A stretch of DNA of 64,000 bases from Trichuris trichiura (taxonomy: Eukaryota; Nematoda; Enoplea; Trichinellida; Trichuridae): NCBI GenBank assembly GCA_037903355.1, contig JBAJFE010000060.1, positions 1,302,001 to 1,366,000 of the forward strand, given 5' to 3'. The position numbers were made by a program, and so were the translations under genes. Below the pieces are notes generated by a model. That model saw nothing but the letters and a program-made list of their open reading frames with translations, had not been told where the DNA came from and searched no databases. This document shows positions 49,701 to 62,856 of the stretch, one piece after another (positions within the stretch are counted from its first letter, which is position 1; every line of letters begins with the position of its first letter).

Positions 49701-52700
49701 CACCTACACATGAAGCATTCCACGCTCTTCATCCTAAAAATGGATTAGCCTTCATCTTCATCCCATGCATTACTTACTACTGTGTGCTACACGGATTACT
49801 TGTTCGAACGTCGTTCTAACATTTGTTCTTCATTGTTCACTGTTTAATTAAGAGACTGCAATAATATTGCGTGAATTTAAAATGCTCAATAAAATATGCA
49901 ACACTACGCACTTGGTTTGAACTGTCAAAATGAGCGTAGCTTTACGTAATCCTTTTGTCTTTTCTGGTTTAATTTCATCGGTGCTGTTACTGCCAGTAGA
50001 TTTGTTTCAGCATAACGTACTATACTTCATTAATGTTCCTATAAAGATACAGCTTTTCTTAACGGTATTCTTATTTTTCACATTCTTCTAGTACAATAGG
50101 GTAACAGCTTACTTAAATACATAAAAAAATTTGAAGCTTTCGGGAAGCACGTGCCCACTTTGGCGCTGATCATGGAACAAGTGCCACCTGAGCGCTTCCC
50201 TTGTCCCTACTAAAGAAGTGTGAGGTATATGCATTTGTGCTATTGATACGTGTAGACATTTCATGGAGTAAATAAGCTCAAACCTATCACAAACACAGCG
50301 AAGCACAAAAGGCGTTTATTTCTCCGCGAAGAGTTTGCCAATTCCAGCCACTTTTCCTCACTCGCGTATATATGCACTTCTTCATCGCTTAGAAATGGGT
50401 GCAGCTGGCCTCTATTTGACAGTGACTCGGTATATGCCCGGTTGGAGGTCTTGCTCGGCTGTCAGTCAAATGCGTCGCAGGTGTCCCAGCAGAAGTTACA
50501 TGCAGCTATTCAGCGAAAAACGTCGCGTGATTTCTGAGGTGTTGGGCGCAGCCGCCGCCACCCAAGTAGAATAGGGTGGAACCTGTCGTTCTGTTGCAAT
50601 ACGTCAGAATTCTTTTTGCCTTTATTCTTCGTTCCTATTGGCTTCATTATGAGGTTAAAGAAAGAGAATATCTTCCTGTTCGAACTCATGTTGGGCATCT
50701 TTAAGTTACCCATATTTGGTTCAGTTTCCTGTCTTGATATTATGGGCGCTAACCATGTTGCATTGCGCTGAAAACGGGCTGTCACACATTCGTTTGGAAA
50801 CTGCGCTCTGAGGCCAATTGCAGAAAACAGCTTTGTAGGTTTCTCAGTGCATTTAACGCAAGGTTTGCAGAATTAATTTGCTGCATTCTCTCAGCTATTA
50901 TTTTAGCGCAGTATAAAAAGGACGCGAAGCTGTTTCATTAACTGTATTTTCTTTAAAGAAACTGGCTTGAGACTAATGGAACCTGCGCATCAATATAGTA
51001 CCATAACTGAGAGCACTTTAAACTTGGCAGCGGCAGTGCATCTTGAGCGAGTAGTCGTTCACACAATCACTCAGCTGCCTGCAAAAGGTCTCACTAGTAC
51101 ACACAATGTCTTGTGGGTGCCTTCCGTCGTGCAGCTTTATGATATAGTCCTGGTTCCGTTATCCATTAGTCGAAGTACAAATGCGTACGCTTTAGAATAA
51201 TTGAAAACTGGCCATATGGATGCGGATTTTTGATTAGTGACTGACGATATGCTGAACAATCGCAGCTGTTTTATAAGAAAACTCGATGATATGGAACGAT
51301 GCTGTTACCGACAGTTAGAAATTGCAGAACGTACGAAAAAGCTGGATGATCCTTCAGCTTCACTCGGGTGCGGTACTGTCCCTGCCGGCAGTTTAGCACG
51401 GCCAGCCCGTTCGTTTGGACGAACGGATGCGATGAAATGCTAGTAATAAAAGCTTCAAGCTTTAGTATTAATGAAAAGATACGAGATTGAACTGCGGCTG
51501 AATTACGTTCGATTCTGACACCACACGCTGCTTCGTTTTAAAGAACATATCATCCGTCTCCAATTCGTTGGCAACTACTTTACTTCATGATATAATGATA
51601 TAAAGGAAGCCTTCATTGAGGTGACCGCTCCCACAAACGTCGTCGATTTTTTAACACAAAGCTGTGTCAACTCATCCTGGGTACTGATTGCCAAACGGGA
51701 CAATACACTATGCAGTCAGTTTCCTTGAATGATATCTTTTGTGAAACCCACTAACGCCTACTTGCGTGAAGCCTGAACAGATTCCCGTTCAAAATGCGCC
51801 TATAACATAAGCTTCCGTCGTAAAAGAATGCTTCAAAGTCCGAAAATCCACATGCATGGAAAATGTTTGCTCATTCAGCTATCACTAGAATAAGGAATTG
51901 ATCAGCGCATGGGCAGAACAACTAGTGAACATACCTGTTCTATTAATAAGGAATTTATCCTTCATTTATGTGCATATCTTATCACCATCAAACTCTCAGT
52001 GTTTTTACTTTATCATGCATGCAGTTTATTCGCCACTGTCAAGCACTGATTTTGTACGCCAATAAAATTCCAAACTGAAAATTTTTGGAAGCTTTTCTTA
52101 GAATGCATTTGCGCTTACCAAAAAGACGAAAACAAAACCGCATTCGAAAGCAATGAGATTTTATGAACCAAAATACTGCACTACTCCATTCAACACTGAT
52201 TAAAATTAATCATTTCAACTTGTTCTCATTTAGGCAGCCGTTAGATTACATTCACAGTATTCACTTTTATTTTAATATGCAAATTTCTTTCACTTTAATC
52301 TAAGGTCAAATAGTTGCGCGGTCGTGTACGCGTTGAGCAATGTCAAATGCCCACACTGCCAACAGTTTAATTTTCTTCCTACACATGTATTCGTCTTACA
52401 TGTACTAGCATGAACGACAATATGAGATGGAATCTTCAGATTTTTAAAATACTAACATAGCCCTCCCATTGCTCACAAAAACTCGAAACTTCCAATTTGG
52501 GCAACGATGACGTTAGGGACAGGGCTGACAAAGCGAATAATGTAAATAGAGTCTCCTAATTTTGCTATAGGCAAAGTAGGACGTCTATTAAGTCGCCAAT
52601 TCGAAACGAACAATTGCTAAGAGGAAAACATGCAGAGTATTTATTGCTTTACTTTAACGTAGGCGGTCCTTTGCTGTTGAAAACATAAAAGCAATTACTT

Positions 52701-55700
52701 TGTCCGTATAGTAGTACAAGCATAATGGTTATATTGGAGTAATGAAAAAGTAATGATGCGTAACATATCAAAAGAATGAAGAACGAAGATTCCAACGTGT
52801 TTTGTACCAACTTCTCAGACGACGCACGCGAACTGGACGTCTGTATTTTCGAGCTCGCTTTCTCAACTTATTCGCACGACGTATTCTAGCATTTCTGCTT
52901 TCATTTCTTTGGACTAACGATCTGCTGCTACACGGCTGTTCTGTTGGCTCCATTGCTTCATTTCCCTCCACCGTCGAAGCGCGCTATTAACATGTCTTAT
53001 GAAAAGTAAAATTCTGCATCTACTCACTTCATTATTTGCTGTGTCACCTTCCAATTTTAGCTCGCCTGCAGCAATCATTCCTTCGATCATTTCACGATAA
53101 CGAGGGATGTCCTCTTTTTCCCCCATTATCATTGTTATAAGCATATCGTCATAATTTCCATTATGCCGCTTGTAGGCCCTTGCGAGGTCGCGTTTCTCCT
53201 CTTCGGATCCTTAACAATTGTGCAACATGTAAATTTCGCTAGGAACTTTGCAGAATCTTTTTTGCTCAAAATGGTGTTATTCGAATGGTTAATTAGCATA
53301 CCATCTCGCAAGTTGCGCAAATAACTCTAAGCAATCATGCTTATTCTTCTGCGGCTGCGTGAAAGATAAAGACGCCACCTTATTTCCCATTTTCACAAAG
53401 TAACGTTAACCTATTTACGAGTAAACTCTATCCAGTGCATGAAAGACTTGCGTGAATCAAGTTTAATTTAACTTTTAAAAATAATTAAAAAAACAGGCGG
53501 AGCTCTGAATTCTACAAAAAGAAATCAAGCATAAGAGAGTCAATGTACAAACACTGAATTACGTGTAGCAATTCAAAGGTGTGGAAAACGGTAAACGTTT
53601 ACTGCACATTTCATATCTGCACTTTATTTTCCTGTCTCACTGGTATGTTAGTCATCCTTCTGAGACGTATTTATCATCACGATTTGAACACGCATTTACG
53701 AAGCTTTGAATCCGGTAAAAGCAAAGGCTCAAATCCTGCTATTATAGCTAACCTGAAGCCCTAACGTAACCATACAACTTTCTAAGAACATGTTTAAGTC
53801 GCCGTTACGCGACAATTGAAAAAAGGGCTCATAGTTTCAAAGGAACTATAATTTATTACAAGTTCACGAATCCTTCTGGCACCATCACTGCTGCATGTAA
53901 GAAAGGAAACAGACCACGGATATGAAATATTCGAAAACTCAAAACCACTTGTCTAAGAGTTTAAGACTCACTTCATGACAGTACTGTCCAAATGAAGTAA
54001 ACACAAAAGTACACTTAGTAACTTTTATCATTCCATGCTAACAATAAATTTCCGTGAACAGAAGACTCTACCAATGACACGTAGTTCCACCGCTGTCAAA
54101 TCTATTCAATCACCAGCAGTTCTTGTACACTGCCTTTTAAGGAATCTAATTGAGCTACGCAGCAACAAAATATTGGTCTATACACTATTCATGTGTTGCC
54201 GTAAGGTGCGAAAAAGTTTCATACGATAAATTGATTTTCTTAAATACAATTGATATGTGATAATGCCATAGCAGTCGTAGTCTACTTTGTCACAAAAAGC
54301 AAAATGTATAAGGAATGCTAACGTGCGAATGAACAGGTTCGCTCTTCAAGTTCTGAGCATACGCAATGTTTTAATGTATTAAAAAAATTGTTTCTGGAAT
54401 AGTCTTCCAGCGCTGAGGCGATAACTGTATTGAGTCAAGTGAATTACCGCATACTCTATTTTACAGCGCAAAAACAAACTCACATTTTACTTTACTATGT
54501 TTTACTATTACATGTAACAGTGTTCAGTGATTAATGCAGACACTGAAGTTCCGTTACCATAGTTAAGTGCTGAGAAGAGCAGTTGCTTTACGTGCGTGGA
54601 AAGAATATATACAAACCGCACTAACACATCGGACAACGCAGATTGTTGTTATAGAGTAGTTTGAACAGTAAAATGAATTCCGGTTTAAAAGGATCATTCA
54701 AATAAACATGCCAAAATAATCAGTAGCGATAGCTTCAAACTGTTGCGGCAAAAAGCACAATAACTATTTATACTAACGTTTAATAAAAGTATTTAAATAT
54801 CTGAACTAAGATGAACAACTAATCTTAATAAACAGTAACAGTATAGGAAGAAGCAGTTGCCAACTTCAACACAATTATAGAATCATTCTCATTTAAACGC
54901 AGTTATGGACGACAAGTTATGACGAAACACATACCTTTGTAAATTTCGACAAATGCCTCCAGTAACGGGCCGTGAATTTTCTTGTACAAATTTCGAAAGT
55001 ACATTTGCCAAAAACGATCATCGTAAAGGCCACTTAGGTCTATTGCTCCTTCAAATAATCGAAATACAATGCAATGATATTAAATGTTGTTCATTATTTA
55101 CTACCTGTTCTGAGATAATTGTTCCTTCTCTCATCGCTATGCAAAGCAACAAAGGCCTTGGTTACCAGATCAAACTTCTTTCTCGCCTCTGCTTTCTTAC
55201 TTTCTTCATACTTCCCCGGAAGATACATCTGTACAGCTTTATAGCACGCATCTGATACTAAACAAAAGAATGATATGAGAAACGATGTTTATACAAATAA
55301 TAACAATGATAAGCGCTTATAAGTACAGACATTGTGACTACATTAACGGAAAAGTAGGATGCGTTTGCCTTTCAAATTTCTTGGCGATTGCTCCACTGGA
55401 GCAGTAATCCACAGTATATCGGAGCTGATTCACATAGCCAACTTGTACTGAACTTGTTCATTAGATCATCTTATGCAAATGAAGGAACTTTTGCCAAAAC
55501 TTTTCCGCGGTTATACTACAAACGTTTGCGTAGTCATTACTGAACGTAAGAAAAATATAAATCAACGTTCTCTCGTCGCCGTTACACTGGTGGCGATTAC
55601 GTTTATTCTTTTTTAGGAAGAGCTGATAGATGAACCTTTTGCGTGTTGAAAGTCTGCCATTCGTTTTAATTCACACTTTCGCTGAATGAATAATTAAGTT

Positions 55701-58700
55701 CGTCAGTTTGACACGTCAGCCGTAATGTCTGAACTGGAGAACTGTATCCTAAAAACTGCGCTTACGCAGGCAGAATAATAAATTATTAACAAGATGAGTA
55801 CTGCGCATCTGAGTCATCATGTGTTTGCTTCATAAGCGTCTAGCATTAACGGAACGATGTTCTTAAACCGTTGTTACTGTTGTTGTTCACCGCAGGTTGA
55901 CAACTGAATAATGAATAACAGTTCTGGAATAGAAACAGGGAGATTACATCGTGTTAGGCAATTTGAAGAGTCAATGCGTGGGAGTGCTGCAGCAAAGAAT
56001 TGCTTATGTAAACAAGCGCTTTCAAAAAATGCTTGTAAGCGCGAACGTACTTCATATTAGAGAAACTTAGTTTAGGGGAAATTATGCACAGTTCGTTTTG
56101 GCTCAACCCGACAGTGTGGTGCACATTGCACGCTATTATGTTTTACGCTGCCCGACGGCGAAAAGAAAGAACAGCGCTAAAGTCAAGTGGTTAGCATGCC
56201 GTGATGCTATTGCGAGGCTTTCCTCTCAAAAATTGGACGGATAAACAAGCTGATAAAATGGGTACCTTAATAAGAAAGCTAAAAGTACCCAAATTACAAA
56301 GCATGGATGTGCTGGTCAGCTTAATAACAATGGAATGAACGAAAGAAGGATAGGAAGCTTACTCTGCTCTGAAGTGATGGATTCGCTTCTTTCTAAGCCG
56401 AGAACTGCATAAAGACACCGCGTTCCAAAATACTTTTGAGTTTCTTCTTCGAGTAATCGCGATGCCATAGTGAACTAGCTGCCAGTAAGTTGAAAATTAC
56501 TTCGCAATGTGCCAAAGGTCAAGTGAATCGACTAGTACACAACACTTTTTGTTGCGCGCTTGTACATAGTACAGTACCGAAGAACGAAAGTAAAAGCAGG
56601 TTTTCCATTGCAAGGATTTAGCATCGGAATTTTTTTGGTCATTCGTGAACTATTGGTCATCATGCGTTAATGTAAAATGCTTTTGCCATATTTTTGTTTG
56701 TGAAAACTTTTATATACAAGGAAAAAGATTAAGCAGATGCTGAAAATGGCGGAGAGTGTGCATGATAGTGCTTTTCTTATGAATTTTTGATATAGATGTG
56801 CGAATACACTTACTTCGCTGTTTTCATTGGTTGCGTAAGGTCATTTTCCCCAGATGACCTGATTTTACCTTTGCCTTTTCGGGAATTTTCGCGAACCTTT
56901 TTTTCGATTAATCGACAATGTTTACTTAAGTAATCGATATTTGACCCTATCGTAAGCTTTGATATTCTGCTTATTTAACGTTAAGCTGAAAAGACGGGAA
57001 GAGTTGCGCGTTGAATGCAATGCTCCACTGGCCAGTCGCACTTCGACATGAAGGCCGTATGGTTCGTTGAGAGTTGACTATGTTTTCACACGGCACGCCC
57101 AGGTGCTTCATATCCGTATCTAAGTTTCGCAGTAAATGTCTTCAAAAGACATACACAAAGATGTGACATCCGCAAGTAGAATTTATAGAATTTATTGGGT
57201 CTGATTTCCTCATATCGTTTGTTGGAATCACAAAGTTTAGAACCAATGTGAGTGATCTGAACACCAAGTGTGCTAGTAATTTGCATATGCAAATCATAGG
57301 TGAATTTTTCAGTTTACTGCTTTTGGAAACCAGTGTCAACGTTATTTCCAGTAAACGTTATGTACGTCCAATTGGTCAGTTGGTTTTCTTTGCACAACAG
57401 CTCACAAACGCTCCACAATAGCAGCGATGCACTATTTGTTGTTAAGCCTTAAACGCTAGCATCACATAATATGCTCTTGTAGCGCTGCAGTCCAGAACAT
57501 CAAAAGAAAGATATCGGTAAGCTGGACTGCTTTCTCCTATTGCACACAGCTGATGAACGCTTTATAAGCCTACTTCGAAAATGGAGAACATAGATGAGTA
57601 CGTAGTCTTTGCTTTTAGGTTTACGCTTAAATAAGAACAGTAAAGGATGGCTGACAAAACTCAGAATTCTTATTTTTCAGAACTTTTGTAATCGACCATT
57701 TCTGTTGGTAGCGATGTTAAGATTTACGAAGGGCGCTTTGCTTCTTCAATATTGATCATCTGCGGTTGAAACTATACGTATTTGAAGCACGTCGCTGCTG
57801 TTGGTATTAAAAAAGAGGGTCCTAACAGTCATATCTCACAAAAAGGAACCAGATTAGCATTGGTAGGATTTGTTATTACTGTCTTTCTCGTGGTCTTACG
57901 ACGAAAGAGTTCATGAATATAAGCGTTAGGCTATTAATCATCAGTGGCTGCCAGATTCATAGGTGGCTGCTGGTCATAAGTGATTTATCACGAAGCAGCT
58001 GAAGTCATTCTTGACAGTAAGCGACTTTTGACGGATTAGACTGTCAGGCAACATTCCAGTTTTTACTCCCAACATACAACCGATGAATGTTATTTTCCTG
58101 TTCCGCCTTAGTCGCTGTGCAGCATGACGGAGACCTCATTACGTCTGCGAAAATGCTAATACTGTTCATGAATTCGCTGTCTAAAAATGTGATGTATCGC
58201 ACAAATGCTCTGCTATTCCTTAAGTAGACAGTTATTCGCTTTAAGATATTGAGTCCTGAAAAAAACATTTTTGCCGGTGTTTCAGTTCGCGTGGCAGCCA
58301 GCAGACGCTGAACACTTATGCTCAATATTCGCCATGAGAATTCGGCAAACAAGAATTAATTTTTTTTGCAAAGGTAAGTAATTTATTCTTCCAATATAAG
58401 TAGTAAGTCATTTAATTTAGACTAGCAATTGTTCGTCAGCTTTCGGGACTTCCTGTGTCCATTAGTAAATAAAGAATATTAGAAGCGTAAAGAATGAGCA
58501 TATGCACCAACAAAATAAGTAGTTTATTCGATACAAAGCGTAACATGCTGACATAATCTCGTCGTAGTGAAAGTATATGAACAAATAAAGAGAAAGAACG
58601 TTTCGTGAAATATGTACAAAACATGTACTCGATTCCAAGTAAGAAGCACCAAGGCTCTCATTAGTATGCACCAGCACAACAGGCATATCTTAATGGTGTC

Positions 58701-59095
58701 CCCTTGACGTTGGTAAATTAATGTCTTGCATGAATAGTCAGAAGGGGTGTCGGCGTTTTGTTTGATATCTTCAGTTGACGGCTTTAGGCTCAATTACTTT
58801 TATACCGCCGGCAAACGCATATACATGTAGCCAATAGCCTGAACACGAAGGCGCTGTATGGTCAGTACGTATGCCGGTTAATACGCCTTGAAGGAAATAT
58901 CGTTCGGCTGAGCACACTGCACAATATCTGTTAACAGGCAACCCATGTCATTTAATATACAGCCGCGGCAACTTATCCTCGAAATCAGTAAAAGTAGCCT
59001 CCTCTTTTCAGGCATATTAAAACTGGATATATACTAGCAATTCATCGCATCCCGCCGACCGGTAATGGAGGCTTCCCCAATGGTTCTTCTCACCT

Positions 59096-59115
59096 ACGAG
59101 ACAAGATTGTCTCGT
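59096..59115. repeat. inverted repeat, 9-bp arms, 2-base loop
   Basis: ACGAGACAA, GA, TTGTCTCGT. Short perfect palindrome in the gene-poor region. Confidence 0.6.
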
Positions 59116-59392
59116 CATTAACGAGTGCCTCACCATCGGAATATATTTTTGCCCACGTGTTCACGTGCAGGCTTACTATATCCATCATTTCTTGGCCGGC
59201 AAATATTCATTGAATTCATCTTTGTATATCGCCCGGTTTTCCAGCGGTCGTTTGTGCTGATGCCGCTTATTTTATATTCTCCTCGCGGGTTTCCTGATTA
59301 GCGATAACTAGACTCCTGCACTAGACGTTTTCAAGATTTCTGAAAAAGACTGAAACCGAAAACCAGTCTCCTGAAGCACCGTCGACGAGGAC

Positions 59393-59410
59393 ACCAATAC
59401 GCGTATTGGT
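59393..59410. repeat. perfect 18-bp palindrome with two inverted CCAAT boxes
   Basis: ACCAATACGCGTATTGGT equals its own reverse complement. It places CCAAT boxes on both strands around an ACGCGT centre. It could be a dimeric protein-binding site. No promoter was identified beside it. Confidence 0.6.
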
Positions 59411-60901
59411 TTAGATGCCGCTTATTGTCAAAATGCAGAGCTTTCAGCTGCCGTCGTGTCTCTTCTCTACCGTTCGTGGGCTGTCTTTTTTCTTGCGAGC
59501 CATCATCGTTGTTGGTTCTTCGCTGGGTGCATCGCTCCCAGTGTCGCTGTCATTATCCTTCAGCTGACTGAGTTCCGCAATCATTGTAGTATATCGTTAA
59601 ATTCCGAACAAGCTTTCATAGTGCGCTATTCACTTGCTCGGAAATCTTCAGCATATCATTAGCCAGCACTATGTATCTTCGCAGCTCCTTGTCCGCTGCC
59701 ATAAAACCTTATGTCATGGGAACGGGTATAAATATCATCTAAGCTGGTAGCACACGCGGCAAGCAACAAGCTGCCGGTTAAGCGCAGTCACACTCTGCGT
59801 CTGACAGCGAAAAGCCGAGCTTAAAGTGGCTGGCATAATGATGCTCAGGTAGATTGATGCTTATAGTGATCGTCAAGTACTCCTTTCATTTTCTTGTGAG
59901 TAAAAAAAGGTTGCTGGAAGCAACTTCGGCAATTTCCTTTTCTTGGCCTTACTTTAAAACTGGTTAACAATTTCCAGAACTCCGGTTTAAATTGTTACCA
60001 AATTCCACGTAAAATTGTTTTCAGGTACACTTTCTTGCTTTGCTTTTCCGTCATCTGCGTACCTGAGAACACTTTTAATTAACAACGATTGTGAAGCTTT
60101 GCTGCGTGTCAGCATCGCTGCGTCGATGATTGCTAGTGGATACTGATGGAATGAATTATTTGTCGTAAATTCGGGCGATCGTGTGTATAAGAACGTGTTA
60201 GTAGCTATGATTTGCGAAAAAGTTCAGTACTCCAACATGATGATATGCGCATAAATGTGATCGCCTATTCAGAAACCGATTGTCAACCTGAACACGATAT
60301 GTCAGCTAGTTTTTGGCTTGAAGATAACGCACGGACGATATTTTTCACGAAACCTACTTAATGGACGCCAATGTGGAGCGTAGAAAGTGGGTCCGTTTGA
60401 GATTTTTAGCCGCAGATGGCTAACGGAGAATATGAGCTTTCGATGGTTGTGTAACGGTACGGTGGCTTGGAAAACAGCCAACCTCTTTCGAAAGTCCTTG
60501 AAAATCCGGTTCCTCTGTTTTTCCAATGGCAGTACGTTGAAATGATATATGTGCAGCTTTCAACCTAAGCTTCGAGTTGGTATTCCGCATGTCTCAGTCA
60601 GAAAATAACTATTCACATTTCTGCACGCCCTTTCACTGTCTTAATGTTTTCCCTACTGCTATTCTAATTGGTGCATAACGCTTGCACAGCTTTATTTCAT
60701 TTGTTTTCCAATAAAATCTTGAAATGTTGCCGCAATTTGTGTGCTCCAAATAAACAGCATGTCAGAAGGCCATTTGGTTTATGTACAGTGTGTGGTTCAA
60801 ATATTTCAGCATTCTGATGATACGGTCAAGTTTTGCATAGGCAATAGTATAACAAAAACAAAAAACCTAAATTTTTGCATATGCAATTATTTCATGTATT
60901 A

Positions 60902-60955
60902 ATGTCCACCACCTTCATAATCCATGATCTTTCATTAATTTCATGTCCACCACCT
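60902..60955. repeat. two direct copies of ATGTCCACCACCT, 41 bases apart
   Basis: Copies at 60902-60914 and 60943-60955, each preceded by TCATGT/TTAAT-like sequence, so the duplicated unit is slightly longer and diverged. No coding meaning was seen. Confidence 0.65.
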
Positions 60956-61666
60956 CACTGACGACGGAACTAGAGCGTTCCGAAAGCTTTGAACAATAAA
61001 ACAGTTGAGTGCGTTGATATCTGTACTTTTCTTAATAACGGCTCATCCATCCGTTGGTAGAGCAGTTGTTTAGTTTAATTACAGATAACAGCACAACGAA
61101 AAACGGGAAAAGCCGTAGAAGACCTTACAACCATGAAAATTCAACCCGTTACAAAACATCCAGTTTTCAAGGATGTGCAGGTAAGTTGAAATGATAGGTA
61201 TGCGCTCGATGAAAGGAGAATGCTGTTTTCCGCCGGAAAAGAAGCGAAGACAGAATATTAAATAATGGCTGAGCAGGAAGGAAAAAAGGCCAATAAAAAA
61301 ACGAGGCACTAATTGGTTTGAACCTTCAAAATGTATGCATATACTCTGATTACGCCTGAAAGTGCTGCAATAGAGACTTATTCTTGAAACAGGCTGATTT
61401 TAGAATTAAATGTTTTGGCAGAAATAGGCTCATTGAAACTGAAATGGGTAAACCATACGTTCAATTTTGTTCCTGTGCCAGTGGTACACATAGTCTTACG
61501 CTACCAACGGAGGAGGTAGGCCGGACAGGTTCGCTCCTTTTAACTACCACCAACTTGTTTCCTCTCGAAAAAATTGCCAAAATTTGCAGGTACTTTTAGG
61601 TGTGCGCGTATTCTGCTTGTTACTTCGCAACCTGAGCTGCTGCAGTGCATAGCGCTGATGGTCAGT

Positions 61667-61701
61667 GGTCACTGCGCTAACTGACATTACCCGCAGTGAC
61701 C
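61667..61701. repeat. inverted repeat GGTCACTGCG / CGCAGTGACC
   Basis: Ten-base perfect arms at 61667-61676 and 61692-61701 around a 15-base loop. The outer flanks (GATGGTCA and CCATC) also partly pair. Confidence 0.55.
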
Positions 61702-61960
61702 ATCTTTTAAGTCAAACAGTATTCCAAACATGCCGTAGTGGGGCAGTAAAGGTTGGCAAATTGCTGTGATAGTTTCAACGCTCAGTCCAAGGAAAGCAAG
61801 TCTGTAACGCTTACTTTTAGTATAAGCTCTGTTGTGTGAAGTCAAAGTATTCTGCTGGCTTAACAACAAGGGCCCGTTCAGTGGCAATTGCTCGTTTCAG
61901 ATCCAAGTCAAAGCTTGTTGGTGTCAAAACGTCCGCGTCAAAACGTTCCAATGATTCAAT

Positions 61961-61984
61961 TTTATTTTATTTATTTATTTTATC
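61961..61984. repeat. TTTA/TTTTA microsatellite
   Basis: Short run of ATTTT and ATTT units on the plus strand in AT-rich DNA. Confidence 0.6.
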
Positions 61985-62856
61985 GACCTCGGCTTGTTTT
62001 TGCTGCAGATGCCATTGTTGTATGCAATCTAGGTCCAACAACTTTACATTCGGATAAACACTGTTGTCTCCAAACGTGATTTACAAGAGCATTCCTCCGT
62101 TGCGAATTCGCGCGACTAAGGTATTAAATGTTTTTCTCATATATCATTTACACAGTTTGTGAGCGAGTTGTGAGTTTAGCAACAATTATTAAGAACTAGT
62201 GAAAGGTGGGTTTATCTTAATTTGGAAGTTTCAATGGTAGACATTTGCCTAAATTGTACAAATTTCTGAGGACCCCGTTTACTCTAACATCTTGAGAAAA
62301 TGCAAATGCTGAGAACGTGAGACGCTTTGATGCACGGGGTTTTCGAACTAAGCCTTGGCAGAACGGCATGCAGCATATTTCTGCCTACCGACAAGCCAAT
62401 GCTGTGCATTGTAAAAAATTTCGTCCTGTGGTTTAGAAAACCGGCCTAACTGATCTTTTTAGCGACCTCCAAAACTGCCCAACTATTCGCTTCTAGCAGC
62501 TGTGGCAGACAATGCAGTTACCGCTTGTAAGAGGAAAAAATGTTTCAAATTTCTGAAATAGTTTTCCAACCGCAAAGCAGACCGAAAACAATTTTCCAGT
62601 AAAGTAGAAAGCGCCTAGAAAACAATGAATGTTTTCACTTTCCCATCTTTCTTCTGCGTGGACTTTTTTCTTAATTACTACCTGATGATCACTAAACTGG
62701 TTACTGTATTAATGCAGCACTATTCGAGGCATTGTTTGCTTTGCGTCTGCAGAAGTTAAGGAGCTTTAGCTGCGCCTGTTTGTCTTTTCTCAGTATTAGA
62801 CAACTTTGCCGTTGCGTATTGAAAACAGTTATCCGCATTATGTACTATGTTCAGGG

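Larger units (their letters stand above)
37750..62854. other. 25-kb AT-rich stretch without a supportable gene
   Basis: Base composition shifts to clearly AT-rich, and frames longer than about 80 codons become rare. A single 63-residue ATG frame at 38048-37857 (minus) lies 100 bases upstream of the LIM gene but has no other support. Short palindromes and a duplicated 13-mer are listed separately. This may be intergenic DNA or long introns of the flanking Myb gene. Confidence 0.5.
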
